Positions 16,340 through 25,220 of a stretch of DNA of 64,000 nt are shown here, piece by piece. Position 1 is the first letter of the stretch; every line of letters starts with the position of its first letter. The stretch comes from Jiangella asiatica (lineage in GTDB: Bacteria; Actinomycetota; Actinomycetes; Jiangellales; Jiangellaceae), in assembly GCF_004349065.1 (NCBI RefSeq), contig NZ_SMKZ01000019.1:1-64000 (forward strand), in the 5' to 3' direction. The notes under the pieces were generated by a model that made no database searches, was not told the origin of the DNA, and saw nothing but the letters and a program-made list of their open reading frames with translations. Position numbers and translations under genes: made by a program.

Positions 16340-17263
16340 ATGCCCCCGGAACCGAGGATTCGCGTCCACGACGACGTGCGTGCGGCGCTCGCGGCGGGTC
16401 GGCCCGTCGTCGCGCTGGAGAGCACGATCATCTCGCACGGGCTGCCTCGGCCCGACAACCTGGCCGTCGCCCGTGACATCGAGGCCACCGTGCGCCGACG
16501 AGGTGCGATACCGGCCACGGTCGGGATGGTCGGCGGCGCGCTGGTCGTCGGGCTCGACGACGCCGGCCTGGAGCGGCTGGCCGGCTCCGACGACGTCGTC
16601 AAGCTGTCGGTGCGTGATCTGGCGGTCGCGTCGGCGGCAGGTGTCGACGGCGCCACGACGGTGGCCAGCACGAGCGCCGTCGCCGCCGCCGTCGGGATCG
16701 AGGTGTTCGCGACCGGCGGCCTTGGGGGAGTGCACCGGCGCGCCGCTGAGACCTTCGACGAGTCCGCCGACCTCACGACGCTCTCTCGCACGCCGATCGT
16801 GGTGGTGTGCGCCGGGGTGAAGTCGATCCTCGACGTCGGCGCCACTCTGGAGCGGCTGGAGACCCTCGGCGTCGGCGTCGCCGGTTACGGGACGCACCGG
16901 TTCCCCGGCTTCTACGTCACCGACAGCGGGTTCGACCTCGACTGGCGGCTGGACAGCCCCGAGCAGGTCGCGGCGGCGTGGCGGGCCCAGCGCGGGTTCG
17001 GCGTCACCGGCGCCGCCCTGGTGGTCGGCAACCCGGTGCCGGCGCAGGCCCAGCTCGACCGCGACCTGCACGACCGCGTCCTCGCCGACGGCCTGGAGAT
17101 CGTCGAGCGCGACGGCGTGACCGGCAAGGACGTGACGCCGGTGCTGCTGGCCCACTTCCACGAGGCCACGGCGGGGGCGAGCCTGGCGACCAACGTGCGC
17201 ATCATCCTCGCCAACGCCGACCTGGCGGCCCGGATCGCGGCGGCGCTGGCGGACGCCTCGTGA
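16340..17263 (+). CDS. psuG: Pseudouridine-5'-phosphate glycosidase
   Basis: 307 residues. Hallmark motifs are [16 protein letters not shown] near residue 26, [33 protein letters not shown] with the active-site lysine region nearby, and [10 protein letters not shown] with the catalytic lysine. It splits pseudouridine 5'-phosphate into uracil and ribose 5-phosphate, breaking a C-C glycosidic bond. The next gene, a PfkB kinase, overlaps it by 4 bases (GTGA), which gives the usual psuG-psuK pair. Confidence 0.93.
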   Translation: MPPEPRIRVHDDVRAALAAGRPVVALESTIISHGLPRPDNLAVARDIEATVRRRGAIPATVGMVGGALVVGLDDAGLERLAGSDDVVKLSVRDLAVASAAGVDGATTVASTSAVAAAVGIEVFATGGLGGVHRRAAETFDESADLTTLSRTPIVVVCAGVKSILDVGATLERLETLGVGVAGYGTHRFPGFYVTDSGFDLDWRLDSPEQVAAAWRAQRGFGVTGAALVVGNPVPAQAQLDRDLHDRVLADGLEIVERDGVTGKDVTPVLLAHFHEATAGASLATNVRIILANADLAARIAAALADAS

Positions 17264-18183
17264 TCGTCACCGTCGGCGACGTCGCCACCGACGTGCTGGC
17301 CGTGCTCGCCGCTGACCTCGCGCCAGGCTCCGACACGCCGGCGACGGTGCGCGTAGCCGGCGGCGGCCAGGGCGCCAACACGGCCGCCTGGCTGGCCGCC
17401 GCCGGTGCCGCCGTGACGTTCGTCGGCGCCGTGGGCGACGACGGTCCTGGCCGGGACCGGGTGGCCGAGCTGCGGGCCGCGGGCGTGCGCGTCCAGGTGT
17501 CCGTGTCGCCGGACGCCGGAACCGGGAGCGTCGTCGTGCTGGTCCGCGACGGCGAACGCACCATGATCAGCGACCGCGGCGCCAACGATCGGCTCGATCC
17601 GCGGGTGGCGGCGACGGCCGTCGCGGCGGCGGCCGACGACGGCGCGCGGCACCTGCACCTGTCCGGCTACACCCTGTTCGACGACGGCTCCCGCCCGGCC
17701 GGTCTCGCCGCCCTGCGTCAGGCGCGCGACTCCGGGCTCACCACCAGCGTCGACGCCGCGTCGGCGGCACCACTGCGCGCGGCCGGACCGGACTTCCTCA
17801 CCTGGGTGGACGGCGTTGACCTGCTCTTCGCCAACGCCGACGAGGCCGACGTCCTGGCAGACAGCGCAGGTACCCCGGCCGCGATGGCGACGGCGGCCGG
17901 CGGCGCCGTGGTGGTGAAGCTCGGCGCGGACGGTGCCGTGTGGGCCGACGGCGACGGCGTGCGGCGCGTGCGGGCGCGGCCGGCGGCGGTGGTCGACTCG
18001 ACCGGCGCCGGTGACGCCTTCGCGGCAGGGCTGTTGACGGCGTGGGTCGCCGGCGCCGACGTGCCCGAGGCGCTCGCGGCGGGCTGCCGGCTCGGCGCGG
18101 TCGCCGTCGGGGCGACGGGAGCGCGCCCTGCCGCCGGCGCGAGATATTCGGTGGCCCCCGCCGACGGCGGCGAGCTACGGTGA
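17260..18183 (+). CDS. psuK: PfkB-family kinase, probable pseudouridine kinase
   Basis: 307 residues from the GTG that overlaps the psuG stop. The N-terminal PfkB signature is [18 protein letters not shown] and the C-terminal one is [14 protein letters not shown], with the catalytic Asp. Ribokinase-like enzymes phosphorylate sugars or nucleosides. Tight coupling to psuG makes pseudouridine the likely substrate, producing the PsuG substrate. Other PfkB specificities cannot be excluded. Confidence 0.88.
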   Translation: MIVTVGDVATDVLAVLAADLAPGSDTPATVRVAGGGQGANTAAWLAAAGAAVTFVGAVGDDGPGRDRVAELRAAGVRVQVSVSPDAGTGSVVVLVRDGERTMISDRGANDRLDPRVAATAVAAAADDGARHLHLSGYTLFDDGSRPAGLAALRQARDSGLTTSVDAASAAPLRAAGPDFLTWVDGVDLLFANADEADVLADSAGTPAAMATAAGGAVVVKLGADGAVWADGDGVRRVRARPAAVVDSTGAGDAFAAGLLTAWVAGADVPEALAAGCRLGAVAVGATGARPAAGARYSVAPADGGELR

Positions 18184-18325
18184 GCGCATCGTCAATGTGC
18201 CAGTTCGACACGTCGGAGGAGGTGAGAGCCGTGTTTGCGGGTCATGCACCCCGGCGCTCTCCCGTCTGGAGGTCGTCGCGCCGCTAGTGCCGCGCGAGGC
18301 CTCGCCGCCACCGGAGGTCTCAACC

Positions 18326-18967
18326 ATGTCGTCGTCCAGGAGCCGCTTGCGCGAGCTGGGCTGGACCGCGGCCGTCCTCGATCGATTCGCCGACCTGCGC
18401 GCGGCGCATCAGCCCGCGCGGGTGTCCGGAGTGGACGACGCCGGCGCCGACCTGGTCGGCGGGTCCGGCGCGATCCGCGCCAGCCACGGGGGAGCGCTGC
18501 TGCGCGCGGCGGCGGCCGACACCGCCGCCTGGCCGGTCGTCGGCGACTGGGCCGCGGTGCGCGACTGGCCAGACGGCCGGGTGACCCTGGAAGCCGTGCT
18601 GCCGCGGGCGACGACGCTCGTGGACGCGGCCGGGCGGCTGGTCGCGGCCAACGTGGACGCGGTGGTCGTCACGGACGGCGTGGAAAAGCTGCGCGGGCAG
18701 GTCGGGGTGGGCCGGACGGTGGCGCTGACCGGTCCCGACGACGACGTCCACGCGGCGCTGCGTGAGGTGCTTCGGGGGCGGCCAGGACCGCAAGACGGTG
18801 ACGTCGCGGCCGTCGCTTTGCTGCGACACGTGGGGGAGGAGCGCCGAGCCGAGCCGGTGGGCGGCGCCGAGCTGGTCGTCGTGCCCGGCTGCGGGGTGGT
18901 CATCGCGCTGCCGGGCCTGGGCGCGGGGTGGTCGCTCCTCGACGCGGCCCGTCAGCGCCCGGCCTGA
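18326..18967 (+). CDS. Degenerate RsgA-like protein lacking a functional GTPase P-loop
   Basis: 213 residues from ATG 18326, with GGAGG 8 bases upstream. The N-terminus follows RsgA: an OB-like domain with GAIRASHGGALLRAAAAD, PVVGDWAAVRDW, EAVLPRATTLVDAAG and LVAANVDAVVV. The segment holding the NKAD motif is missing. Where RsgA has G-S-S-G-V-G-K-S the protein reads TVALTGPDDDVHAALRE, and the DTPG motif has become GVVIALPGLG. The zinc-binding C-terminal domain is absent. The frame is intact with actinobacterial codon use, so it may be a pseudo-GTPase rather than a dead gene. The RsgA relation is by eye. Confidence 0.65.
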   Translation: MSSSRSRLRELGWTAAVLDRFADLRAAHQPARVSGVDDAGADLVGGSGAIRASHGGALLRAAAADTAAWPVVGDWAAVRDWPDGRVTLEAVLPRATTLVDAAGRLVAANVDAVVVTDGVEKLRGQVGVGRTVALTGPDDDVHAALREVLRGRPGPQDGDVAAVALLRHVGEERRAEPVGGAELVVVPGCGVVIALPGLGAGWSLLDAARQRPA

Positions 18968-19030
18968 GCGCATGCGGCTCTCCGTCCGATCCCAACCCCG
19001 AAATGCTGCGGGCACCCGCCCCGGCAATAG

Positions 19031-19064
19031 GGTCCTGGCCGCAGGTGACGTAACGGCCAGGACC
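19031..19064. terminator. Hairpin GGTCCTGGCC / GGCCAGGACC
   Basis: Perfect 10-base arms with a 14-base loop between convergent genes; the first of two adjacent hairpins. Confidence 0.7.
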
Positions 19065-19067
19065 GGC

Positions 19068-19098
19068 GGCGTCCCGCGACCCAGGTGAGCGGGACGCC
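19068..19098. terminator. Hairpin GGCGTCCCGC / GCGGGACGCC
   Basis: Perfect 10-base arms with an 11-base loop, 3 bases after the previous hairpin, upstream (plus strand) of the convergent gene ending at 19170. Confidence 0.7.
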
Positions 19099-19169
19099 TA
19101 ACTCCATAACGTTCCCGGTCGGCGCGCGATCATGCGTCGGTCGTCGAGGGAAATTCGTCCTCGCCCGAG

Positions 19170-19823
19170 TCAGCCGAGGACGAGCGGGAGCTTGGCGCGG
19201 AAACAGGTCAGCGCCGCCGCCTCCGCGTCCGTGGGCGTGCGCCGTCCGGTGCCGACCAGCAGCGCGCCGGGGTCGGAGAACGAGGCCGGGAACGGGGCCC
19301 CGGCGATCTCCTCCAGCGATGCGCGGGCCGCCGCGACGGTCTCAGCGGGCGGCTCGGCCGCCGTCGGTAGCTGCGCGATCAGGTCGAGGTGGTGCAAGGT
19401 CCACTCGAGCACGTACGCGGACAGGTAGTCACCGACGGTCAGCACCTGGTCGCGGGTGCTGACGCGGGCCGCGGGATCGGCCAGCTCCGCGGCGCGGCCC
19501 GCGGCGGACCCCACGTCGTCGAGGTGGAACTTGAGCAACCACGGCTCGCCGTAGGCGGCGGCGAGCCGGGGGATCAGCGCATCGAGCGGGTCGTCGCCGG
19601 TCGGGGGCTCGACGAGCTCCCAGTACGTGACCGCGTCCACGGTCGGCTCGGTCTCGGCGGGCGTGACCAAGGTGATCAGAACGTCTTGTGCGTCGATGAC
19701 CAGGTGGCACACCAGGTCGCGCACGAGCCAGCCAGTGCAGCCGGACGGCCGCTCGAAGTCCTCGTCCGAGAGCTCTGCGACCGCCGAGCGCAACGCCGTC
19801 CACGAACGTGAGAAGAGGTCCAC
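19170..19823 (-). CDS. Maleylpyruvate isomerase/DinB-like family protein (mycothiol-dependent enzyme fold)
   Basis: 217 residues from GTG 19823 (VDLFSRSWTALRSAVAELS). The N-terminal four-helix domain has the family phrase FERPSGCTGWLVRDLVCHLV and the metal-ligand region LEWTLHHLDLIAQLP. In actinomycetes such proteins often use mycothiol to isomerise or detoxify substrates. The histidines (CHLV, LHHLD) could bind the metal. The substrate is unknown. Upstream in-frame sequence to 20348 overlaps the divergent secreted-protein gene and is not coding. Confidence 0.8.
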   Translation of the reverse strand: MDLFSRSWTALRSAVAELSDEDFERPSGCTGWLVRDLVCHLVIDAQDVLITLVTPAETEPTVDAVTYWELVEPPTGDDPLDALIPRLAAAYGEPWLLKFHLDDVGSAAGRAAELADPAARVSTRDQVLTVGDYLSAYVLEWTLHHLDLIAQLPTAAEPPAETVAAARASLEEIAGAPFPASFSDPGALLVGTGRRTPTDAEAAALTCFRAKLPLVLG

Positions 19824-20037
19824 GGCCGCACGGTATGCGGGACGGGATCGGCAGGCAACCACGCCGAATGGCCGATCCGCTCGCAAGGCTCGACCGGGAG
19901 ATCGACCCGCTCGAGAACCTTGATCCAATCCAACGGCATCCGATGCACGTATAGCCGTAGAGCACGGGGGCGGCTGCGTTCCCTCCGGATGTGGGGCGCT
20001 GCCACCCCGTGAGGTGAGTTCCACGACAGGAGGAAAC

Positions 20038-20730
20038 GTGACTGATCGTCGCAGCACGCGCCGTAGGACACGGCTGAGCGCCATGCTGGCCGTCGCGGCC
20101 ATGATGGCCGCACCAGGAGCGATCCCGACATCCGCCTCGGCCGATACCACGGCCGACCCGGCCATCCCCACGCTGCAACTCAACGTCTTGGACCGCAACG
20201 GCGCGATCCTGCAGGCGGACCCCTGCTGCACGACCATCAACACCGGCCTGGAGGCCACCGTCCTGAACGGCGAAACCGCGATGCAGCCCCTCCTCGACGG
20301 CACCGAGCGAGGATACGCGGACCCCGGTGAACTCGTCTGGCTGTACAACCTGGAACGGGGCGCCCGCTACGACATCTCGGTGAGGTACACCGACGCGAAG
20401 ACAGGCGAGGTCTTCGGGACCACCAACACGGTGAGCTTCACCACCGAGCCGTCGACCGATGTCGAGCCACCCACCCCGCCGACCAACCTTCGCTTCGTGG
20501 AGGGGCCACCGCCACAACTTCCCGGCCACGTCAACATCGTCTGGGACGACGCGACGGACAACGTCGATTCGGGCCGCGACATCCAGTATGTCGTCAGGCG
20601 TAACGGGAACCTCACCAACGGGACTACCGAAGCCGCCCCAGGAGACGTCTTCACCGTCACGGCGATCGACAGGTCCAACAACGCCGCGCAGCCCGCCCGG
20701 ACGGTGTTCACCGGTGACGTAGACGAATAG
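20038..20730 (+). CDS. Secreted protein of unknown function with fibronectin-like C-terminal part
   Basis: 230 residues from GTG 20038, preceded by AGGAGG at good spacing. A Sec signal peptide (LSAMLAVAAMMAAPG, cleavage near SASA-DT) is followed by about 85 residues with an adjacent cysteine pair (ADPCCTTIN) and then a beta-rich segment, PPTPPTNLRFVEGPP and VNIVWDDATDNVDSG, that resembles a fibronectin type III repeat. It is exported; no enzyme motif is visible. A 50-bp hairpin repeat follows the gene. Confidence 0.7.
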   Translation: MTDRRSTRRRTRLSAMLAVAAMMAAPGAIPTSASADTTADPAIPTLQLNVLDRNGAILQADPCCTTINTGLEATVLNGETAMQPLLDGTERGYADPGELVWLYNLERGARYDISVRYTDAKTGEVFGTTNTVSFTTEPSTDVEPPTPPTNLRFVEGPPPQLPGHVNIVWDDATDNVDSGRDIQYVVRRNGNLTNGTTEAAPGDVFTVTAIDRSNNAAQPARTVFTGDVDE

Positions 20731-20769
20731 AGACAAGGCCGGCCGCACAGTCGCTCCGCGGCCTTCTCC

Positions 20770-20819
20770 TGATCATCAACGGTTGGCGACGTCATGGTGT
20801 CGCCCACCGTTGATGATCA
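20770..20819. repeat. 50-bp hairpin repeat, copy B
   Basis: Arms of 21 bases (outer TGATCATCAACGGT / ACCGTTGATGATCA, perfect; inner GGCGAC / GTCGCC) around an 8-base loop GTCATGGT. Same size and plan as 2531-2580. It directly follows the secreted-protein gene and could also end its transcription. Confidence 0.75.
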
Positions 20820-20994
20820 TGGGTTGGGCGATCACGTCGTCATCCAACGTGGCGGCCAGCAACGCAGGCGAGCGACGTTGGCTGACCTGAATACTCCAGA
20901 CTGTCCATCCAGCCCAGTGGTCTTTCGTCGCTTCGTAGCTTGGGCTCGGCGATATTGGTTGGCTTTCGTTGCTTTGGCCGAGCAGAGTCAGCGA

Positions 20995-22113
20995 ATGCCG
21001 ACACAGACTCCCGAGTTCGTCCCTGGCCTTGAACTGTCACGTGTCTTCTACGAAGAGGCGGTGCGGCCGATCCTCGATGCGGCCTTTCCCGGGTTGTGCT
21101 ACGCCGCTGCGCGTGTCGGGACGGGATCTGAGGTGCTGGGCTTCGATACCGCCCGATCAACGGATCACGAATGGGGACCGCGGCTGAGTCTCTTCCTCGA
21201 TCCACAGGACGCATCCGTTTACGGTGCCGACCTGCACGAGCTATTGCGGGAGCGGCTGCCGAAACATGTGCGGGGCTGGCCGACGCATTTCCATCACGCT
21301 GACCCGGATGACCCGATCGGTCGGATGGCGATGACGGACGGTCCAGTCAATCACCGGGTCTGGCTGACCGATGTCAGCCGATGGTTGTACGACCAGCTCG
21401 GCCTCGATGTGGGGTCCGGCGAACCGACGGTTCGCCATTGGCTGGCGATGCCGCAGCAAAAGCTCTGCGAGGTCACTGGCGGTGCGGTGTTCCACGACGA
21501 ACTGGGCACGCTCACCGCGGCTCGGCGAAGGCTGGCCTGGTATCCCGATCAGGTGTGGCGCTATCTCCTCGCCTGTCAATGGCAGCGGATCGCGCAGGAG
21601 GAGGCTTTTGTTGGACGTTGCGCCGAGGTGGGTGACGACCTGGGCTCCGCTGTAGTCGCCGGCCGACTGGTGCGGGACCTGATGCGCTTGTGTCTCATGC
21701 TGGGGCGACGCTACGCGCCCTACAACAAGTGGCTGGGCAGCGCGTTCCAGGAGCTGTCGGTGGCCGAGCGACTCACGCCGGCGCTGCACGGCGCGGTGAC
21801 GGCGGAACGAAGCTCGGCACGAGAACGTCACTTGTGTGATGCCTACGAGCTGGTAGCCGCCGCGCAGAACGCCACGAGTCTCGCGGAGCCGGTGGATCCG
21901 ACGCGCCGCCTGTACCACGGTCGGCCGTTCCGGGTGCTGCACGCCGAACGGTTCGCACGAGCTCTGGCGCAGACGATCACCGATCCAGCGCTGCGCGCCC
22001 TACCGCTGTCTGGGGCCGTGGATCAGTGGGCTGACAACACGGACTTTCTCGCATGGAAACCCCCGGTGCATGCCGCAATAGACGCGCTCGGGCGAAACGG
22101 TCTGGACCAATGA
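20995..22113 (+). CDS. DUF4037 domain protein (nucleotidyltransferase-like)
   Basis: 372 residues from ATG 20995; the frame upstream of it is poor and crosses the hairpin repeat. The N-terminal part, with STDHEWGPRLSLFLD, resembles a nucleotidyltransferase core. KLCEVTGGAVFHDELGTL, then WYPDQVWRYLLACQWQRIAQ and LGRRYAPYNKWLGSAF, are typical of the DUF4037 family. Function is not established; toxin-antitoxin-like or nucleotide transfer activities have been suggested for relatives of the fold. No ribosome-binding site is clear. Confidence 0.8.
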   Translation: MPTQTPEFVPGLELSRVFYEEAVRPILDAAFPGLCYAAARVGTGSEVLGFDTARSTDHEWGPRLSLFLDPQDASVYGADLHELLRERLPKHVRGWPTHFHHADPDDPIGRMAMTDGPVNHRVWLTDVSRWLYDQLGLDVGSGEPTVRHWLAMPQQKLCEVTGGAVFHDELGTLTAARRRLAWYPDQVWRYLLACQWQRIAQEEAFVGRCAEVGDDLGSAVVAGRLVRDLMRLCLMLGRRYAPYNKWLGSAFQELSVAERLTPALHGAVTAERSSARERHLCDAYELVAAAQNATSLAEPVDPTRRLYHGRPFRVLHAERFARALAQTITDPALRALPLSGAVDQWADNTDFLAWKPPVHAAIDALGRNGLDQ

Positions 22114-22128
22114 AAGTCCCACCAACTT

Positions 22129-22149
22129 CAGTCTGACCAGGGCAGACTG
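22129..22149. terminator. Hairpin CAGTCTG / CAGACTG after the DUF4037 gene
   Basis: Perfect 7-base arms with a 7-base loop, 15 bases after the stop codon. The remaining bases to the tRNA cluster (22150-22382) show no supported gene. Confidence 0.5.
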
Positions 22150-22382
22150 CCAGGATGACTTGGGGGACACGTACTCATCGGGCCCATCGTCGGCGATTGC
22201 TGCGGAGCTCAGCTCAGTTCGATCCCGCCCAGGTCGACCGTGCAGATCGTCGGCGACGGTGTGGTCGCTTGTGACACGCCCAAGCCCTCCGATTGGATGG
22301 CTGGATGTCGGACGTTGCCGGACAGCCGCCCGAAGGCCGGTGCCTGACGATGACGCCCGGCCTCTGACCTGCTGAAACGTGG

Positions 22383-22454
22383 TGGGCGATACTGGGATTG
22401 AACCAGTGACCTCTTCCGTGTCAGGGAAGCGCTCTCCCGCTGAGCTAATCGCCC
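22383..22454 (-). tRNA. tRNA-Val (GAC)
   Basis: Acceptor arms GGGCGAT / ATCGCCC, anticodon stem CTTCC / GGAAG with loop CTGACAC, so the anticodon is GAC. T arm contains GGTTCAATCCC. Last of a Gly-Cys-Val cluster on the minus strand; almost the same body as tRNA-Val(CAC) at 25743. Confidence 0.97.
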
Positions 22455-22468
22455 CAGTCTTCGTGCCG

Positions 22469-22539
22469 AGGTGGAGACGGGATTTGAACCCGTGTAGACG
22501 GCTTTGCAGGCCGTTGCCTCGCCTCTCGGCCACTCCACC
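22469..22539 (-). tRNA. tRNA-Cys (GCA)
   Basis: Acceptor arms GGTGGAG / CTCCACC, anticodon stem ACGGC / GCCGT with loop CTGCAAA, so the anticodon is GCA. T arm contains GGGTTCAAATCCC. Confidence 0.97.
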
Positions 22540-22565
22540 GTGATGAGGCCGAAAGCCTCGCTCCG

Positions 22566-22638
22566 AGCGGACGACGGGACTCGAACCCGCGACCCTCACC
22601 TTGGCAAGGTGATGCGCTACCAACTGCGCTACGTCCGC
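22566..22638 (-). tRNA. tRNA-Gly (GCC)
   Basis: Acceptor arms GCGGACG / CGTCCGC, anticodon stem TCACC / GGTGA with loop TTGCCAA, so the anticodon is GCC. First gene of the minus-strand cluster. Confidence 0.97.
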
Positions 22639-22731
22639 ACGCACCTGCCCCGACCGGAACCGGAACCGCGGTGCGGATGAAACATTAGCCCATCGGAGCC
22701 GCCGTCGCCAAACGCGGTAGCGTCGCGTGGT

Positions 22732-23736
22732 GTGGACGAGCCGGCACGCCCTCTCGCGTACCTGGGCGGGATGCTGGCGACCGGCCTGAGCCAGATCTCC
22801 GACGACCTGCGGGTCTTGGATCGGGGCGGCCGGTGGGCCGTTGTCGTCACCTTCGAGGGCCGGATCACGTGCGCCCGCTTCGACCAGTGGGAACGCGTCG
22901 TGCTCCCACGCTCGGAGCGTCCCTGGGAGGGCCCGGCGGCCGGCGATTGGACCTCGTCGCTGGACCGCGATGGCTACGTCGGCGCGGTCCGATCGGTGCG
23001 GGAGTTGATCGCGGCCGGCACCGTGTACCAGGTCAACGTCTGCCGCGTCCTCGCCGCCGAGCTGCCGGCCCTCGCCGAGGGACTTCTGCCACTGGCGAAC
23101 AGGCTCGGCGATCACCACCAGGCGCCGTTCGCCGGGCTGATCGACGTCCCCGGTGCGCAGGTCGTGACCGCGTCGCCGGAGCTGTTCCTGCGCCGGCGGG
23201 GCGACCTCGTGACGTCGTCGCCGATCAAGGGCACCGGACGCATTCAGAGCGACCTCACCGCGAAGGACGCCGCCGAGAACGTCATGATCGTCGACCTGGT
23301 CCGCAACGACCTCTCGCGCGTCTGCCGCACCGGCAGCGTCGTCACCGACGAGCTCCTCGGAGTGGAGCCGCACCCCGGCCTGGTCCACCTCGTGTCGACC
23401 GTGAGCGGCCGCCTGCTGCCCGGTGCGGGCTGGCCGGAGCTGTTCGCGGCCGCGTTCCCGCCGGGCTCGGTGAGCGGCGCGCCGAAGTCGAGCGCGCTGG
23501 CGGCCATCGAGGCGCTGGAGCCGGTGCCGCGTGGCCCCTACTGTGGCGCCGTCGGCTGGGTCGACGCCGACACCGGCGAGGGGGAGCTGGCGGTCGGCAT
23601 CCGGACGTTCTGGGCCGACGGCGGCGTCCTGCGCTTCGGCACGGGCGCCGGCATCACCTGGGGCTCGGACCCGGAGCGTGAGTGGGCCGAGACGGAGCTC
23701 AAAGCCGAGCGCCTCGTAGGCTTGGCCTCGTGCTGA
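22732..23736 (+). CDS. pabB: Aminodeoxychorismate synthase component I
   Basis: 334 residues, shorter than anthranilate synthase because the N-terminal domain is reduced. Chorismate-binding motifs are AGTVYQVNVCRVL, ASPELFLRR, SSPIKGTGRI, AENVMIVDLVRNDLSRVC, FPPGSVSGAPKSSAL and YCGAVGW. Together with a glutamine amidotransferase (not in the window) it makes 4-amino-4-deoxychorismate for folate. TAGCGT (22718-22723) 8 bases before the GTG suggests a leaderless mRNA. It overlaps pabC by 7 bases. Confidence 0.9.
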   Translation: MDEPARPLAYLGGMLATGLSQISDDLRVLDRGGRWAVVVTFEGRITCARFDQWERVVLPRSERPWEGPAAGDWTSSLDRDGYVGAVRSVRELIAAGTVYQVNVCRVLAAELPALAEGLLPLANRLGDHHQAPFAGLIDVPGAQVVTASPELFLRRRGDLVTSSPIKGTGRIQSDLTAKDAAENVMIVDLVRNDLSRVCRTGSVVTDELLGVEPHPGLVHLVSTVSGRLLPGAGWPELFAAAFPPGSVSGAPKSSALAAIEALEPVPRGPYCGAVGWVDADTGEGELAVGIRTFWADGGVLRFGTGAGITWGSDPEREWAETELKAERLVGLASC

Positions 23737-24560
23737 CATGGGTCAACGGTGAGCTGCTGGACGATGCCGCGGCCACGGTGAGCGCCTTCGACCACGGCCT
23801 CACCGTGGGCGACGGCGTCTTCGAGACGATCAAGGTGCTCGACGGGGTTCCGTTCGCGCTGGGCCGGCACCTGGCAAGGCTCGGCCGGTCGGCGGCCGGG
23901 CTCGGGCTGCCGGCGCCGGACGGGCCGACGGTCGCCAAGGCCTGTGCGGCCGTCGTAGGCCAGACCGGCCGCGGCATGTACCGGCTGCGCATCACCTACA
24001 CCGGGGGAATGGGTCCGCTGGGCTCCCAGCGCGGCGACGCCGGCCCGACGCTCGTCGTCGCCATCGCAGCGGCGGCGCCGATGCCCCCGGTCGCGACGGT
24101 GGCCGTGGTGCCGTGGCCGCGCAACGAGCGCGGCGCGCTCGCCGGGCTGAAGACCACCTCGTACGCCGAGAACGTCATCGCGCTGGCCCGGGCGCATGAG
24201 CTGGGCGCCACCGAGGCCATCTGCGCCGACACCCGCGGCCGCCTCTGCGAGGGCACCGGCAGCAACGTCTTCGTCGTCGTCGACGGGCAGGTCCTGACCC
24301 CGCCGACGTCGACGGGGTGCCTGGCCGGTGTCACCCGCGACCTCGTCCTGGAGTGGACCGAGGCGGAGGAGGCTGAGCTCGGCCTCGACGTGCTCGACCG
24401 CGCCGACGAGATCTTTCTCACCTCGACGACGCGCGACGTGCAGGCCGTCTCGGCGGTGGCGTGGGGCGACCGACGGCGTGAACTGACGGCCCCCGGGCCG
24501 GTCACCCGGCGGCTGGCGACGGTGTTCGCGCGGCGCAGCGCGGCCGACCCCGAGCCGTGA
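23730..24560 (+). CDS. pabC: Aminodeoxychorismate lyase (PLP class IV aminotransferase fold)
   Basis: 276 residues from GTG 23730, overlapping pabB. Family motifs are FDHGLTVGDGVFETIKV at the N-terminus, the PLP lysine in LKTTSYAENVIALARA, the phosphate-binding LCEGTGSNVFVVV, and EIFLTSTTRDVQAV. It releases pyruvate and 4-aminobenzoate. A branched-chain aminotransferase role is possible for this fold, but pairing with pabB makes the lyase assignment strong. Confidence 0.88.
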   Translation: MLTWVNGELLDDAAATVSAFDHGLTVGDGVFETIKVLDGVPFALGRHLARLGRSAAGLGLPAPDGPTVAKACAAVVGQTGRGMYRLRITYTGGMGPLGSQRGDAGPTLVVAIAAAAPMPPVATVAVVPWPRNERGALAGLKTTSYAENVIALARAHELGATEAICADTRGRLCEGTGSNVFVVVDGQVLTPPTSTGCLAGVTRDLVLEWTEAEEAELGLDVLDRADEIFLTSTTRDVQAVSAVAWGDRRRELTAPGPVTRRLATVFARRSAADPEP

Positions 24561-24581
24561 GCGGTCGGCGTCGACAAGACG

Positions 24582-25139
24582 TCAGACGGCCGCGGCGCGC
24601 TGCCGCTCGCGGTACGCCGCAACGTGCAGGCGGTTCCCGCAGGTGCGGCTGTCGCAGTAGCGCTTGGAGCGGTTGCGCGACAGGTCGACCAGGACCCGCT
24701 CGCAGTCGGGCGCGGAACAGATCTGCAGCCGCTCGTGCTCGCCGGCGACGACCACGAACGACAGCGCCATGCCGGCGTCGATGAGAATGTGCTCCGCCGG
24801 CGCGGAGCCGGGCGCGAAGTAGTGCATGTGCCAGGCGTAGCCGTCGTGGTCGGTCAGCCGCGGCATGACGCGGGCCCCGTCGAGCAGCCGGTTCACCAGA
24901 CTCGCCGCGCCGGACGTGTCGTCGGCCTCGAACACCGCGCGCAGCCGGGGACGCAGGTCGCGCACGGCCCGCAGGTCGGCGTCGTTGACGCTCTCGATCT
25001 CACTGATCTTGTGGGTGTCGATGAACACGCGCAGCGCGCCGACGTCGGGCAGGCTCTCGGTGCCGGTTGCCGTCGGATCGGTGTTCACCAGGTCGACGAC
25101 CACCTCGAGGGCGTGTTCGACGTCGTGGCTGAAGGTCAC
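24582..25139 (-). CDS. CGNR zinc finger domain protein (ABATE domain)
   Basis: 185 residues from GTG 25139, which has GAGGTAG at good spacing; the upstream in-frame codons look non-coding. The N-terminal ABATE-type helical domain (VVVDLVNT) is followed by the C-terminal zinc finger CSAPDCERVLVDLSRN with RSKRYCDSRTCGNRLHVAAY, which gives the family its name. These proteins are thought to be transcriptional regulators. Convergent with pabC. Confidence 0.88.
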   Translation of the reverse strand: MTFSHDVEHALEVVVDLVNTDPTATGTESLPDVGALRVFIDTHKISEIESVNDADLRAVRDLRPRLRAVFEADDTSGAASLVNRLLDGARVMPRLTDHDGYAWHMHYFAPGSAPAEHILIDAGMALSFVVVAGEHERLQICSAPDCERVLVDLSRNRSKRYCDSRTCGNRLHVAAYRERQRAAAV

Positions 25140-25220
25140 GGGTTCTACCTCGCGTAGCCGGGGTCTCGGGTGCAGAAGACCGTAATCCACCGGTGCGCGG
25201 TGCACAACAGCGACGTCTGG

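Noticed and set aside
18181-18290. Short frame with GGAGGAG before GTG upstream of the RsgA-like gene
   Set aside because: The possible peptide has no conserved pattern and no relation to the following start; support is too thin.
19845-19878. Inverted repeat GGATCGGC / GCCGATCC with an 18-base spacer
   Set aside because: Short arms in GC-rich DNA with a long spacer; likely chance, although it lies between divergent genes.
22000-23739. Long minus-strand open frame across the tRNA cluster and pabB
   Set aside because: It runs through three tRNA genes and opposes a well-supported pabB; a GC-rich shadow frame.
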